NCBI GenBank assembly: GCA_016775335.1
Contig: JAEUGJ010000019.1
Span: 24,275-88,274 of the forward strand
Direction: 5' to 3'
DNA from: Mogibacterium sp.
GTDB lineage: Bacteria > Bacillota > Clostridia > Peptostreptococcales > Anaerovoracaceae
Length of the DNA stretch: 64,000 bases
Under the pieces are notes generated by a model that ran no database searches, had not been told where the DNA came from, and was given only the letters and a program-made list of their open reading frames with translations. Below are positions 35,580 through 44,702 of this stretch, piece by piece (position 1 is the first letter of the stretch; each line of letters opens with the position of its first letter). A program made the position numbers and the translations under genes.

Positions 35580-36680
35580 ATGAACATGAGTGCAAATCAT
35601 ACCACAAAAAAACCAAATAGAAAAACACCCGGCCCCGGCGAAGACGGCCGGCGTGCCAACCGGAAGCGGCTTCTCACCCTGGCGGTGATTTTAATTGCCG
35701 CCGCCGGCATCTTCTTCGCCCATAAGGGAGATGAAATTCAGAACCTCATCCAATCCAAGGGCATTCACGCGGAAGCCGGTGTGGCCAAGGCCGGGTACAA
35801 ATCCGGCGGCCTGTCTCCCAAGAACTTGTCGGACAAGAGCATCCGGAAAACTGTACCGAATTATTCCGGACAGCCCTACCGGGAGCTGAACGGCGGGAAG
35901 CCGGAATTCCGAAAATCGGAGATCTCGAAGAAGGCCTACGAGCGGCTGGGAGATCTGGACCGGCTGGGACGGTGCACCGGCACTTTGGCCTGCCTGGGAC
36001 AGGAGATCATGCCGAGAGACGGTCAGCAGCGAGGCTCCATCAGCGAGATTCATCCCACGGGATGGCACAGCGTGCAGTACCGAAGCGTCTCCGGCGGAAG
36101 CCTGTACAACCGCTGCCACCTGATTGGCTGGCAGCTGACGGGAAACGATGCGGTGGCCCGCAACCTGATTACCGGCACCCGGTACATGAACGTGGAAGGG
36201 ATGGAGCCTTTCGAATCGAAAGTAGCCGACTACCTTCGGTCCACCGGAAACCATGTGATGTACCGCGTGACACCTGTTTTTAGGGGAGATGAAGCCGTGG
36301 CCCGAGGCGTGCACATGGAGGCTTTGTCGGTGGAAGACGGCGGGCGCGGAATTTCTTTTAACGTCTACTGCTACAACGTGCAGCCGAAAATCAAGATTGA
36401 CTATGCCACCGGGGAGAGTAAGTCCACCATTTCCGGGGATAAGAGCGGGTACAGCACCCGGAAGAACGGCAAGACCTATTCCTCCAAGAAGCTGAAGACG
36501 CATGCGGTGAAGAAGGGGCAGGGCACCAAATATATCGTGAACACCAACACGGGAAAATTTCATTACCCATCCTGCTATTCCGTGAAGCAGATGAGCGAGC
36601 GGAACACCCTGACCACCAAGGAGTCCCGGAAACAGCTGATTGCAGAGGGGTACAGCCCTTGCGGAAATTGTCATCCGTAG
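35580..36680 (+). CDS. Membrane-anchored DNA/RNA non-specific endonuclease with zinc-type tail
   Basis: A 366-residue protein. Basic N-terminus and one helix (about 30-45) act as anchor or signal. The central domain is the NUC1/EndA-type nuclease (about 105-270): YNRCHLIGWQLTG, ARNLITGTRYMN and VMYRVTPVF correspond to the family's DRGHL site, where here R-C-H-L replaces R-G-H-L. The histidine is kept. Residues about 320-366 carry a C-x(n)-C-x2-C-H tail (YPSCYSVKQM, PCGNCH) like the Ada or metallo-binding extension in some Firmicute nucleases. Role: extracellular DNA or RNA degradation. Start may also be 35586. Confidence 0.88.
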   Translation: MNMSANHTTKKPNRKTPGPGEDGRRANRKRLLTLAVILIAAAGIFFAHKGDEIQNLIQSKGIHAEAGVAKAGYKSGGLSPKNLSDKSIRKTVPNYSGQPYRELNGGKPEFRKSEISKKAYERLGDLDRLGRCTGTLACLGQEIMPRDGQQRGSISEIHPTGWHSVQYRSVSGGSLYNRCHLIGWQLTGNDAVARNLITGTRYMNVEGMEPFESKVADYLRSTGNHVMYRVTPVFRGDEAVARGVHMEALSVEDGGRGISFNVYCYNVQPKIKIDYATGESKSTISGDKSGYSTRKNGKTYSSKKLKTHAVKKGQGTKYIVNTNTGKFHYPSCYSVKQMSERNTLTTKESRKQLIAEGYSPCGNCHP

Positions 36681-36693
36681 GGAAAATACAACC

Positions 36694-36721
36694 TTTACTT
36701 TTGGCCGGGATGTAGTATAAT
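36694..36721 (+). promoter_or_regulatory. Riboflavin operon promoter
   Basis: TTTACT (36694-36699) and TATAAT (36716-36721) with a 16-base spacer, before the FMN riboswitch. Confidence 0.55.
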
Positions 36722-36738
36722 AACAGTGTCAATTTAAA

Positions 36739-36869
36739 ATCTTCGGGGCGGGGCGCAATTCCCCACCGGCGGTACAGCCCGCGAGCGTTTTCAGGGGAAC
36801 GGAGTTCCGGAAAACCGCATGATTCGGTGAGATTCCGAAGCCGACAGTATAGTCTGGATGAAAGAAGAT
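36739..36869 (+). ncRNA. FMN riboswitch (RFN element)
   Basis: All conserved RFN blocks are present: CTTCGGGGCGGGGCG, the CCCCACCGGCGGT stem, the AGCCCGCGAGC block, CCGCATGATTCGGTGAGA-like segment and AGTCTGGATGAAAGAAG. P1 is ATCTTC with GAAGAT. Binding of FMN is expected to favour the terminator at 36884-36915. Confidence 0.95.
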
Positions 36870-36883
36870 GGTCAGAGCATGCG

Positions 36884-36915
36884 ACCCCGGAACGATGGTT
36901 CCGGGGTTTATATAT
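36884..36915 (+). terminator. Riboswitch-controlled terminator
   Basis: ACCCCGGAAC-GATG-GTTCCGGGGT with a T/A-rich run (TTATATATTT), placed between the riboswitch and ribD. Confidence 0.8.
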
Positions 36916-36994
36916 TTGACTGATTGGAAGAAGGAAGCCTCGTGTCGATAGGGATGCGGGGCTTTGTATGGTTTTTGAGAAAAGAGGAACGGCT

Positions 36995-38122
36995 ATGGCA
37001 GAAGAACAATTCATGAAACGGGCCATTGAACTGGCGAAGCAGGGGGCGGGCTGGACGGCGCCCAACCCGTTGGTAGGCGCAGTGGTGGTGAAGAACGGCC
37101 GGGTGATCGGTGAGGGCTATCACCGGAAGTACGGCGAACTTCACGCGGAACGAAACGCGCTGGCGGCCTGCAGCGAAGATCCGGCGGGCGCCACCCTGTA
37201 CGTGACGCTGGAGCCTTGCTGTCACTACGGAAAGACGCCGCCTTGCACGGAGATTATCATCGAAAAGAAAATCGCCAAGGTGGTCATCGGATCTCGGGAT
37301 CCGAACCCGAAGGTGGCGGGCAAAGGGGCTCGAATTCTTCGGGAGCACGGAATCGAAGTGGTGGAGGATTACATGCGGGAGGCCTGCGATGCCTTGAATC
37401 CGGTGTTTTTCCACTACATCACCACCAAGACGCCGTACGTCGTTCTGAAATTTGCCATGACGCTGGATGGAAAGATTGCCACCCGCACCGGCGCCTCCAA
37501 ATGGATTACGGGAGAGGCCGCTCGAAATCACGTGCATCAGCTGCGCGGCCGCTATGCGGGAATTCTGGCGGGCATCGGCACGGTGCTGGCGGACGACCCG
37601 ATGCTGAACTGCCGAATTGACGGAGCCCATCAGCCGCTGCGGATTATTCTGGACAGCCACCTGCGGATTCCGATGGGCAGCCGACTGGTTCGCAGCGCGA
37701 AGGAGTATCCGCTGCTGATCGTGTGCAATGAGAGCAACCGAGATCGGGAAGAGGGAGCGAGCCGGATCAGGAAGCTGGAAGAAGCCGGGGCAAAGGTCTG
37801 GACCCTTCCGGAGAAGAACGGCCATCCGGATCTGAATGTACTCATGAAGCGGCTGGGGGAAGAGAAGATCGACTCCGTCCTGATTGAAGGGGGAGGTACG
37901 GTCAATGAAGCCGCCCTAAAAGCACATATCGTCCATCACGTGTACGCGTACATCGCCCCGAAAATCTTCGGCGGCGAGGATGCCAAGACACCGGTGGAAG
38001 GGTCGGGCATCCGCCTTCCTCAGGAATGTGCGAATCTGCGACTGGCCAAGATCACCGTGCTGCTGAACGACATGCTGCTGGAATACGATGTGGAAGGAGA
38101 GACGGAATGTTCACCGGAATAA
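36995..38122 (+). CDS. ribD: Riboflavin biosynthesis deaminase/reductase
   Basis: A bifunctional cytoplasmic enzyme acting on the second and third steps of the pyrimidine branch. Deaminase domain (about 1-145) with zinc-binding HAERNAL and PCCHYGKTPPC; reductase domain (about 150-370) with FAMTLDGKIATRTGASKWITG-type substrate loop and SVLIEGGGTVN. Length is 375 residues. Start 36995 follows GAGGAAC. First gene of the riboswitch-controlled operon; ribE overlaps its end by 16 bases, which shows tight coupling. Confidence 0.95.
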   Translation: MAEEQFMKRAIELAKQGAGWTAPNPLVGAVVVKNGRVIGEGYHRKYGELHAERNALAACSEDPAGATLYVTLEPCCHYGKTPPCTEIIIEKKIAKVVIGSRDPNPKVAGKGARILREHGIEVVEDYMREACDALNPVFFHYITTKTPYVVLKFAMTLDGKIATRTGASKWITGEAARNHVHQLRGRYAGILAGIGTVLADDPMLNCRIDGAHQPLRIILDSHLRIPMGSRLVRSAKEYPLLIVCNESNRDREEGASRIRKLEEAGAKVWTLPEKNGHPDLNVLMKRLGEEKIDSVLIEGGGTVNEAALKAHIVHHVYAYIAPKIFGGEDAKTPVEGSGIRLPQECANLRLAKITVLLNDMLLEYDVEGETECSPE

Positions 38123-38757
38123 TAGAAGAAGTGGGCACCATGCAGGGCGTTCGCATGGGAAGCCAATCCGGAGAGATTCACCTGCAGGCGTCCAAAGTGT
38201 TGGAAGGCACGCAGCTGGGCGACAGCATTGCGGTAAACGGCGTGTGCCTGACCGTTACCCGGATGACCGGGGATGGTTTTACCGCGGATGTGATGCCGGA
38301 AACCCTGCGGCGCACCAATTTGGGACAGCTGAAGCCGGGGGATCCCGTGGACCTGGAGAGAGCCATGGCGGCGGACGGACGGTTCGGCGGGCACCTGGTA
38401 TCCGGGCATATCGACGGAACCGGTCGGATTGTGGAACAGCGCAAGGAAGGAAATGCGGTATGGGTTCGAATCGGAACCACGCCGGAAATCCTGCGCCTGA
38501 TTGTGGAGAAGGGATCCATCACCATCGACGGCATCAGCCTGACGGTGGCCACTCTGGGATCGGACAACTTCCAGGTATCCATCATTCCCCACACCGGAAG
38601 CGAAACCATCCTTCTGGGAAAGAAGGCCGGGGATGTGGTGAATCTGGAAAACGATATTATCGGAAAATACGTGCAGCGGTTGCTGACGAACCCGGCGCCG
38701 GAGGAAGCACCGGAAAGCAAAGTGACCTGGGAATTCCTGGCGGAAAACGGGTTTTAG
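38107..38757 (+). CDS. ribE: Riboflavin synthase
   Basis: Dismutates two lumazines into riboflavin plus the pyrimidine precursor. A 216-residue protein with two homologous lumazine-binding halves, beginning [10 protein letters not shown] and [10 protein letters not shown] respectively, and the repeated motif [13 protein letters not shown] and [12 protein letters not shown]. Start 38107 lies inside the ribD end, with GGAGAGACG upstream. Symbol follows the Gram-negative convention; Bacillus calls it ribE, while others use ribC. Confidence 0.95.
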   Translation: MFTGIIEEVGTMQGVRMGSQSGEIHLQASKVLEGTQLGDSIAVNGVCLTVTRMTGDGFTADVMPETLRRTNLGQLKPGDPVDLERAMAADGRFGGHLVSGHIDGTGRIVEQRKEGNAVWVRIGTTPEILRLIVEKGSITIDGISLTVATLGSDNFQVSIIPHTGSETILLGKKAGDVVNLENDIIGKYVQRLLTNPAPEEAPESKVTWEFLAENGF

Positions 38758-38824
38758 AAGAGGGAAAGGCGGGCGAGTCGCCCGTGAAATACAGCAAACA
38801 AAAAAACAAGGGAGGACTGTTTCA

Positions 38825-40042
38825 ATGAGTTTCAAATACAACACAGTGGAAGAAGCGCTGGAGGCGCTGAGAGCCGGAAAGCTGATTCTCTGCACCGACG
38901 ATCCGGATCGGGAGAATGAGGGAGACCTGATCTGTGCGGCGGAACACGCCACCACGGAGAACGTGAACTTCATGGCCACCCATGCCAAGGGACTGATTTG
39001 CACGCCGATGTCGGTGGACTTCGCCCATCGGCTGAACCTGCCGCAGATGGTATCGGAAAACACCGACAACCACTGCACTGCTTTTACCGTATCCATCGAC
39101 CATGTAAATACCACCACCGGAATCTCCGCAGAGGAGAGAGGATATACCTGCCGGATGCTGACGGATCCGGAGACTCAGCCGAACGATCTGAGAAGACCGG
39201 GACATGTGTTCCCGCTGGTGGCGCGTCACGGCGGCGTTCTGGTTCGGAACGGACATACCGAGGCGACGGTGGACCTGATGAGACTGGCCGGACTGAAGGA
39301 AGTGGGTCTTTGCTGCGAGGTGATGCGAGAAGACGGAACCATGATGCGGGCGCCGGAACTCCAGAAGATGTCGGAAGAATACGATATTTGTTTTATCACC
39401 ATCAAGGACTTGCAGGACTACATTCGTCGCTACGAGAAGCACATGAACTGCGTGGCAAGCGCCAAGCTGCCGACGGTGTACGGCGAGTTCCGGATTAAGG
39501 GATACGTGAACGATATCACCGGCGAGCACCATGTAGCGCTGGTTTGCGGCGACATTCAGGATGGCGAGGACGTGCTGTGCCGCGTGCACTCGGAATGCCT
39601 CACCGGCGACGTGTTCGGCTCCGCCCGCTGCGACTGCGGCGATCAGCTGCACACCGCGATGAAAATGGTTCAGGAAGAGGGCCGGGGCGTGATTCTCTAC
39701 ATGCGCCAGGAAGGCCGTGGCATCGGTCTGATTAACAAGCTGAAGGCCTACGAGCTTCAGGAGCACGGCAGAGACACGGTGGAAGCCAACGTGGAGCTGG
39801 GTTTTGAGCCGGATCTGCGGGAGTACTGGTCCGGTGCGCAGATGCTGCAGGATCTGGGCGTGAAATCCATCCGCCTCATGACCAACAACCCGAGCAAAAT
39901 CTACGGCCTGGAGGGCTTCGATTTCCAGATCACCCAGCGTGTGCCGATTGAGATTCAGCCGGGAAAATACGATGAGTTCTATCTCCGCACCAAGCAGGAC
40001 AAAATGGGCCACGTCTTCGAGCAGATCAAGTTCGATAAGTAA
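38825..40042 (+). CDS. ribBA: Bifunctional DHBP synthase / GTP cyclohydrolase II
   Basis: Supplies both precursors: the 4-carbon unit from ribulose 5-phosphate and the pyrimidine from GTP. DHBP synthase half (about 1-200) has [11 protein letters not shown] and [11 protein letters not shown]. The GTP cyclohydrolase II half (about 205-405) has zinc cysteines in [15 protein letters not shown] and the loop [11 protein letters not shown]. The length of 405 residues is normal. AGGGAGG is before the ATG. The 67-base gap after ribE holds only a small stem (GGGCGAGTCGCCC), so it is in the same operon. Confidence 0.96.
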   Translation: MSFKYNTVEEALEALRAGKLILCTDDPDRENEGDLICAAEHATTENVNFMATHAKGLICTPMSVDFAHRLNLPQMVSENTDNHCTAFTVSIDHVNTTTGISAEERGYTCRMLTDPETQPNDLRRPGHVFPLVARHGGVLVRNGHTEATVDLMRLAGLKEVGLCCEVMREDGTMMRAPELQKMSEEYDICFITIKDLQDYIRRYEKHMNCVASAKLPTVYGEFRIKGYVNDITGEHHVALVCGDIQDGEDVLCRVHSECLTGDVFGSARCDCGDQLHTAMKMVQEEGRGVILYMRQEGRGIGLINKLKAYELQEHGRDTVEANVELGFEPDLREYWSGAQMLQDLGVKSIRLMTNNPSKIYGLEGFDFQITQRVPIEIQPGKYDEFYLRTKQDKMGHVFEQIKFDK

Positions 40043-40147
40043 TCTGCGGTAAAAACAAATCCGGGCGCCCCACGCGTCCGATGGAAATACAAAAACGAAT
40101 TGCAAAAGGTGTCCCGGGAGACACGGATATTACAGGAGGAAAAAGAA

Positions 40148-40624
40148 ATGGCAATTAATCTGTTAGAAGGAAAAGTCGTTGCACCGGAAGGAATGAAGGT
40201 AGGCATCATCGCCTCCCGTTTCAACAGCTTCATCGTGCAGAAGCTGCTGGACGGCGCAGTGGACGGTCTGGTTCGTCACGGCGTGGAGGAGAGCAACATC
40301 GATGCGGCTTGGGTACCGGGCGCATTTGAAGTTCCGCTGATGGCACAGAAGATGGCGGAGTCCGGCAAGTACGATGCGGTAATCTGCGTAGGCGCGGTAA
40401 TCCGCGGTGCCACTTCCCACTATGAGCTGGTTACCAACGAGTCCGCAAAGGGCATCGCACAGGTGAGCCTGAAGTCCGGTATTCCGGTACTCTTCGGCAT
40501 CATCACTACCGAGAACATCGAGCAGGCTATCGAGAGAGCCGGTTCCAAGGCCGGAAACAAGGGTTACGACTGCGCCCTTTCCGCAATCGAGATGGTGAAC
40601 CTGGAACAGGTTATCCGGGGCTAA
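40148..40624 (+). CDS. ribH: 6,7-dimethyl-8-ribityllumazine synthase
   Basis: Joins the DHBP unit with the ribityl-diaminopyrimidine. The 158-residue protein, with [41 protein letters not shown] and the [21 protein letters not shown] end, is typical. The start at 40148 has ACAGGAGG upstream; an in-frame ATG at 40100 lies inside the gap. Completes the riboflavin gene set. A HAD-type gene starts 10 bases downstream. Confidence 0.96.
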   Translation: MAINLLEGKVVAPEGMKVGIIASRFNSFIVQKLLDGAVDGLVRHGVEESNIDAAWVPGAFEVPLMAQKMAESGKYDAVICVGAVIRGATSHYELVTNESAKGIAQVSLKSGIPVLFGIITTENIEQAIERAGSKAGNKGYDCALSAIEMVNLEQVIRG

Positions 40625-40634
40625 TCCGAAAGCC

Positions 40635-41300
40635 ATGAAAATCCAAACGGTTATTTTCGATTGGGACGGCACCCTGCACGATACGAAGGCGCTGTACGGT
40701 GCCGCCCTTCGCCAAACCCTTTCCCGGCTGGAGGAACAGGGGTATTCCGTGCCGGCGGATCGGTCCGACGACCGGCTGGCAAGATATCTGGGGGTGAACG
40801 CCCGGGATATGTGGAACGATTTCATGCCGGCACTTCCGGCGGAAGTCAAGGAAGAATGTTCCCGGCGAACCGGCGAACAGATGATTCGAGAAATCCGGGC
40901 GGGCCGGGCCCGATTGTATCCCGGCGTGCCGGAAGTTCTGCGGCAGCTGTCGGAGTCCGGATATCATCCGGTAATCCTGTCCAACTGCAAGGTGCCGTAC
41001 ATGGAGGCCCAGCGGGCGCATTTCCGGCTGGACCGCTGGCTGGAAGGTTTTTACTGCAGCGGGGCCTATGGCTTCTGCCCCAAAGAAGAAATCTTCCCGG
41101 AAATCCGGAAAAAATTCCCGGAAGGATTCTGCATGGTGGGAGACCGGGCTTCCGACCGACAGGTGTCGTTGACTCACGGAATCCCTTTCGTGGGATGCGA
41201 ATACGGGTTCGGATCCCGGGCCGAACTGGCGGGAGCGAATGCCCTGCTTTCGGACATTCGGGAACTCCCCGCTGTACTGGCACAGTGGAATCAAGAATAA
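40635..41300 (+). CDS. HAD-superfamily hydrolase, possible riboflavin pathway phosphatase
   Basis: A 221-residue phosphatase. Catalytic motif 1 is FDWDGTLHD, motif 2 ILSNC, and later GDRASDRQVSLTHGIPFVG contains the magnesium-binding acid. A helical cap lies between. It is co-transcribed with ribH (10-base gap). The pathway needs a phosphatase for 5-amino-6-(5-phosphoribitylamino)uracil, a role filled by HAD enzymes such as YcsE in Bacillus; the placement suggests the same role here, but this is inference. A terminator follows. Confidence 0.8.
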   Translation: MKIQTVIFDWDGTLHDTKALYGAALRQTLSRLEEQGYSVPADRSDDRLARYLGVNARDMWNDFMPALPAEVKEECSRRTGEQMIREIRAGRARLYPGVPEVLRQLSESGYHPVILSNCKVPYMEAQRAHFRLDRWLEGFYCSGAYGFCPKEEIFPEIRKKFPEGFCMVGDRASDRQVSLTHGIPFVGCEYGFGSRAELAGANALLSDIRELPAVLAQWNQE

Positions 41301-41320
41301 GAAGCGCTTTACGAATACTT

Positions 41321-41352
41321 GCGGGATAGTTGTTGGAACTATCCTGCTTTTT
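41321..41352 (+). terminator. Riboflavin operon terminator
   Basis: GCGGGATAGTT pairs with AACTATCCTGC, followed by a long T run. Confidence 0.85.
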
Positions 41353-41372
41353 TTATTTTTAGACTATCCTTT

Positions 41373-41408
41373 TTGCATCTCACTCGTTAAACCTTATAGA
41401 ACCGGTTC
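41373..41408 (+). promoter_or_regulatory. Bacteriocin locus promoter
   Basis: TTGCAT (41373-41378) and TATAGA (41395-41400), spacer 16. A 10-base palindrome GAACCGGTTC (41399-41408) overlaps the -10 and transcription start. Confidence 0.45.
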
Positions 41409-41437
41409 GTAAGCAATGTGAAAACAAGGAGGAAGAT

Positions 41438-41788
41438 ATGCTTAAGAAAATTATTACGGTGACGATGGTAAGTGGGTTAATGCTGATGGCTTCGGTGGGG
41501 GTATTTGCGGATGCACCGACACAGGATGCGTCATCGTCGGATGTGCCGCCACAGGATATGCTGTACGATCCGGAACTCGGGTATGAAGTGGATTTGGACA
41601 ACCCGGAAAGTGATACATTGGGGTGCAAATATGTAGATGGACTCGGTTACGAGGTGACCATTAACAGCGAAAACGTTGCAAGAGGGGGTTCCTATGACAG
41701 CGGATGGAAGGATTTTTATGGCGGAAAGTGGAGACACGGGGTGAACTCGAAACATGTGTGGTCCAAATACAACCACTCTAAATGGTAG
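41438..41788 (+). CDS. Lactococcin 972-like bacteriocin precursor
   Basis: A 116-residue secreted peptide. The signal peptide (about 1-24) ends VFA, and a proline/acid-rich section follows, with two similar segments, ELGYEVDLDNPES and GLGYEVTINSEN. The end, GGSYDSGWKDFYGGKWRHG then SKHVWSKYNHSKW, resembles the start of the lactococcin 972 domain, in which GGxW, V-W-S-x-Y and H-x-S-K recur. Typical members have about 30 more residues. GGAGGAAG precedes the ATG. The next two genes match the lactococcin 972 immunity/transport pair, which supports the assignment. Confidence 0.65.
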   Translation: MLKKIITVTMVSGLMLMASVGVFADAPTQDASSSDVPPQDMLYDPELGYEVDLDNPESDTLGCKYVDGLGYEVTINSENVARGGSYDSGWKDFYGGKWRHGVNSKHVWSKYNHSKW

Positions 41789-41794
41789 CAACAC

Positions 41795-43954
41795 ATGAAA
41801 AAGATAATACAGACAATGCTGGTGATTCTCCTCGTCACGGTTGCCTTTGGGGTTTCGTATGACCAAGATGATATGTTCTTGAAGACTTTTACGAATGAGT
41901 TCGATGCCACAATCAACATCGTTTCATCACCGGCGAGGACGCAAAACAACAGGGCAAAACTGCAGGAACTGGCTCAAAAACATAACATGAGTTTTATTAA
42001 GGTTCAGCGTATTCCACGGAATCAACGGAATGAAAGGCAGCAGATTTCGATATTTGTCTATTTAAACGATGCGGCATGGTTTGAAAAGGCATTTCCGAAT
42101 ATTTCGTTTCAAGAAAATATTCACGGGACGAACGAATTCAAGAACGTGAAGGGGGCGACATTCCTCACGTTGAAGGAAGTAAAACTATTGTCGTTTTCGA
42201 AAATCAACAGCAACAACTTTAACGGCGATTATTATTTTCACGGAACGAAAGAAGATACGGAAGCGTTCCTGCAAGAACTGTCCGGCGATGAGAACCTGGG
42301 CATTCAGGCGACCGTAGATTCTTCGGTTGCTGTAGCCAGCGATACAACTGAAAACCAACTGTTTTTGTATCTAACGATTCTGGCAATTATGGTCGCCGCA
42401 ATTCTCTTCTGCTATGCGATATACAATGGGCAGCTGACGAAAGAGGTCGCCGTTGCCGGGCTGATCGGCTGGAAGAGCACCCATTTCGCAGCAACCAAAG
42501 CCGCAAAATTGGTGCTTCCACCGCTGCTGATTGCGGTTCCGATTATCAGCGGGGCACTGATGTATGTCGCGCAGCCGCAAACGGTACGAGGTTTCCTCGC
42601 GGCAACGAAAATCGTATACCTGGCGGTCTGGGAGGCGGCGACATTTTTCTTCGTGCTGGAATTTATAATTATCGTACGGAAGTTCAAACGGCAAAGCATA
42701 GCGCCGGCGTTAAAAGGCAAGCGGCCGAATCGAGAGAAAACGTCAACCGGAATGAAGATTGTAATCTGTGCGGGAACCCTGCTGATGGCGGCAATCGCGA
42801 TTGCCGGGTTTCAGGATTTCAAGGACGTGGAGCGGCATATACCGGAATGGCGCAAGACGGCGAATTACGTCAATATTGCCTGCGGGTGGCCGTGGACGTA
42901 CGTAGAGGATGACGACAAGTTTAATGACGTTGTTGTCCCAAAATTAAATCGGCTGTGGGACGAACTGGACCGAGAAGGCGCCATTTTGTTTTTCGCACCG
43001 AATGCGGAAAAAGAAGGTGTACCGAGAGAATCCTATGCGGCCGAACCCTTTGACGGAAGGTATGCGTACGTCAATAAAAACTATATGGAATTCGCTTCGC
43101 CGGTGACACCGGATGATAAGAAGTTAGACATTCCAACCCTTCGCGATAACGAATGGCTGATTCTGTATCCGGAGCACAATAAACCGACAAAAGACGATAT
43201 CGAGAAGATAAAAGAAACGCAGCGAGATGAATGGAGCAAGAAAAGAGCTCCGGCTGTAAAGCTCATGCCGATAAAAGATGGTCAGAGTTTTATGACCTGT
43301 GATTCCTCCATGCGTTTGGAAGAGGCACGGCTTCAAGATTACACGCTCATCCTGGTGGACGGAGGCAGTCTGAAACCGACCGGAAGCATAAAGCTGCCAT
43401 CCCTGGTAAACGGATACTTCCATCCCCATGTAAAGAATTCCGCCAATGCGTACGGCGAACTGAAACGCACAATTACTCACGCGCAGGCCGATCCATATGT
43501 TTTATGGATCAGCAGCGTGTACGATGATGTGATGTTTCAGATTGAAGAAATACGGGCAGAGGCGGCCGTAAACGCAATTGCTTTTATGCTCCTGTTGATG
43601 ATCATCGCATTTGTCGTAAAAATCGACGTGGAGTCGTATTTGTACCACCACGGGAGACGGCTGGATGTGTCCTATCTGCTGGGATACGGGTTCATGAGCG
43701 TTCACAGGAAGAGACTTCTCAAAAGCGGAATTGGATATGGAATCAGTTTGGGGTTGTTCATCGGCATGCTAAAAGCATATCCGAAAATGAACTTTCTAAG
43801 CCTGTATACGCCGAGAACGGGCTGGACAATGGAGAAAACCGAAATCGCTGGGATGGCGGGGGTTGCGGTATTAAGCATTTGCTTTATCGGTGAAATCATA
43901 AAGCTGGGACGCAGCAAGAATAATATCGGGGAGAGACTGAAGGAGGGTTGCTAA
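41795..43954 (+). CDS. Bacteriocin-associated integral membrane protein (DUF1430-type)
   Basis: A 719-residue membrane protein with the layout of FtsX-like permeases without an ATPase: helix at 1-20, extracytoplasmic domain (about 22-185), helices at about 190-215, 240-260 and 275-300, a second extracytoplasmic domain (about 335-595), and helices at 600-620, 650-670 and 690-705. This matches the large membrane protein found beside lactococcin 972-like peptides and a separate ABC ATPase (DUF1430 family). It likely exports the peptide or protects the producer. Start 41795 has no strong ribosome binding site and lies 6 bases after the peptide stop, so coupling is likely. Confidence 0.75.
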   Translation: MKKIIQTMLVILLVTVAFGVSYDQDDMFLKTFTNEFDATINIVSSPARTQNNRAKLQELAQKHNMSFIKVQRIPRNQRNERQQISIFVYLNDAAWFEKAFPNISFQENIHGTNEFKNVKGATFLTLKEVKLLSFSKINSNNFNGDYYFHGTKEDTEAFLQELSGDENLGIQATVDSSVAVASDTTENQLFLYLTILAIMVAAILFCYAIYNGQLTKEVAVAGLIGWKSTHFAATKAAKLVLPPLLIAVPIISGALMYVAQPQTVRGFLAATKIVYLAVWEAATFFFVLEFIIIVRKFKRQSIAPALKGKRPNREKTSTGMKIVICAGTLLMAAIAIAGFQDFKDVERHIPEWRKTANYVNIACGWPWTYVEDDDKFNDVVVPKLNRLWDELDREGAILFFAPNAEKEGVPRESYAAEPFDGRYAYVNKNYMEFASPVTPDDKKLDIPTLRDNEWLILYPEHNKPTKDDIEKIKETQRDEWSKKRAPAVKLMPIKDGQSFMTCDSSMRLEEARLQDYTLILVDGGSLKPTGSIKLPSLVNGYFHPHVKNSANAYGELKRTITHAQADPYVLWISSVYDDVMFQIEEIRAEAAVNAIAFMLLLMIIAFVVKIDVESYLYHHGRRLDVSYLLGYGFMSVHRKRLLKSGIGYGISLGLFIGMLKAYPKMNFLSLYTPRTGWTMEKTEIAGMAGVAVLSICFIGEIIKLGRSKNNIGERLKEGC

Positions 43955-44620
43955 ATGCATGAGAATTCAGCGCAAATCATATTAAAGGACGTCGAAAAAG
44001 CCTATGGAAGCAGAAGAATTCTCGACGGAATCAGTATGGAAATTTATCCGGGGGATTTTATCTGCATCTACGGAAAAAGCGGTGGCGGAAAATCCACGCT
44101 GCTGAACATTATGGGGACGTTGGAAACGTATGACTCCGGCACGCTGCGTTGTTTTTCCGTCGACGACCCGGTGAAGGATCGGAGGGAAAGTGAGAGATTG
44201 CGAAGATATAAAATCGCGTATCTGTTTCAGAACTTTGCGTTGGTGGAAAAGATGACCGTGAAGGAAAATCTGCTGTTGGCACTTCGGTATGCTCGCGTAA
44301 AGAACAAAACACGTGCAATGGAAGAGGCACTGGCGCAGCTCGGGTTAGCCGACAAAATGAATTCCAAGATATTCGAACTTTCCGGTGGAGAACAGCAGCG
44401 GGTTGCGCTGGCACGAAACCTGATAAAACCCTTCGATATCTTGTTGGCGGATGAGCCAACCGGATCGCTGGACCGAGAGAATAAGGAAATCGTAATGAGA
44501 AATCTTTTGGAACTGAATCGGAAAGGGAAAACCGTGGTGGTGGTGAGTCATGACGATGATTTTAGAAAAATCGCCAAAAAGAATTACACCATCAAAGACG
44601 GACGAATGTATCGGATTTAA
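43955..44620 (+). CDS. ABC transporter ATPase of the bacteriocin locus
   Basis: A 221-residue ATPase of the LolD/MacB kind. Walker A YGKSGGGKST, signature LSGGEQQR, Walker B ILLADEPTGSLD and the late H-loop VVVVSHD are intact. It has no membrane part; the 719-residue protein just upstream is its partner. The gene starts one base after that gene's stop, with GGAGGG upstream. Together they form the export/immunity unit of the lactococcin-like peptide. Confidence 0.88.
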   Translation: MHENSAQIILKDVEKAYGSRRILDGISMEIYPGDFICIYGKSGGGKSTLLNIMGTLETYDSGTLRCFSVDDPVKDRRESERLRRYKIAYLFQNFALVEKMTVKENLLLALRYARVKNKTRAMEEALAQLGLADKMNSKIFELSGGEQQRVALARNLIKPFDILLADEPTGSLDRENKEIVMRNLLELNRKGKTVVVVSHDDDFRKIAKKNYTIKDGRMYRI

Positions 44621-44702
44621 AATAGATAATTTTCAATTTATCGGTTGCCGGCTGCATTTGCTATTGTTATTCTATTGGGAGAGAATATCGGAGGAAGCAC
44701 TT

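Noticed and set aside
35580..36680. Competence nuclease of a transformation locus
   Set aside because: No competence genes are nearby and the nuclease is separated from any com operon.
41789..41900. A frameshift that would extend the bacteriocin to full lactococcin 972 length
   Set aside because: The next frames do not continue the family pattern; the membrane partner begins at once with its own signal helix.
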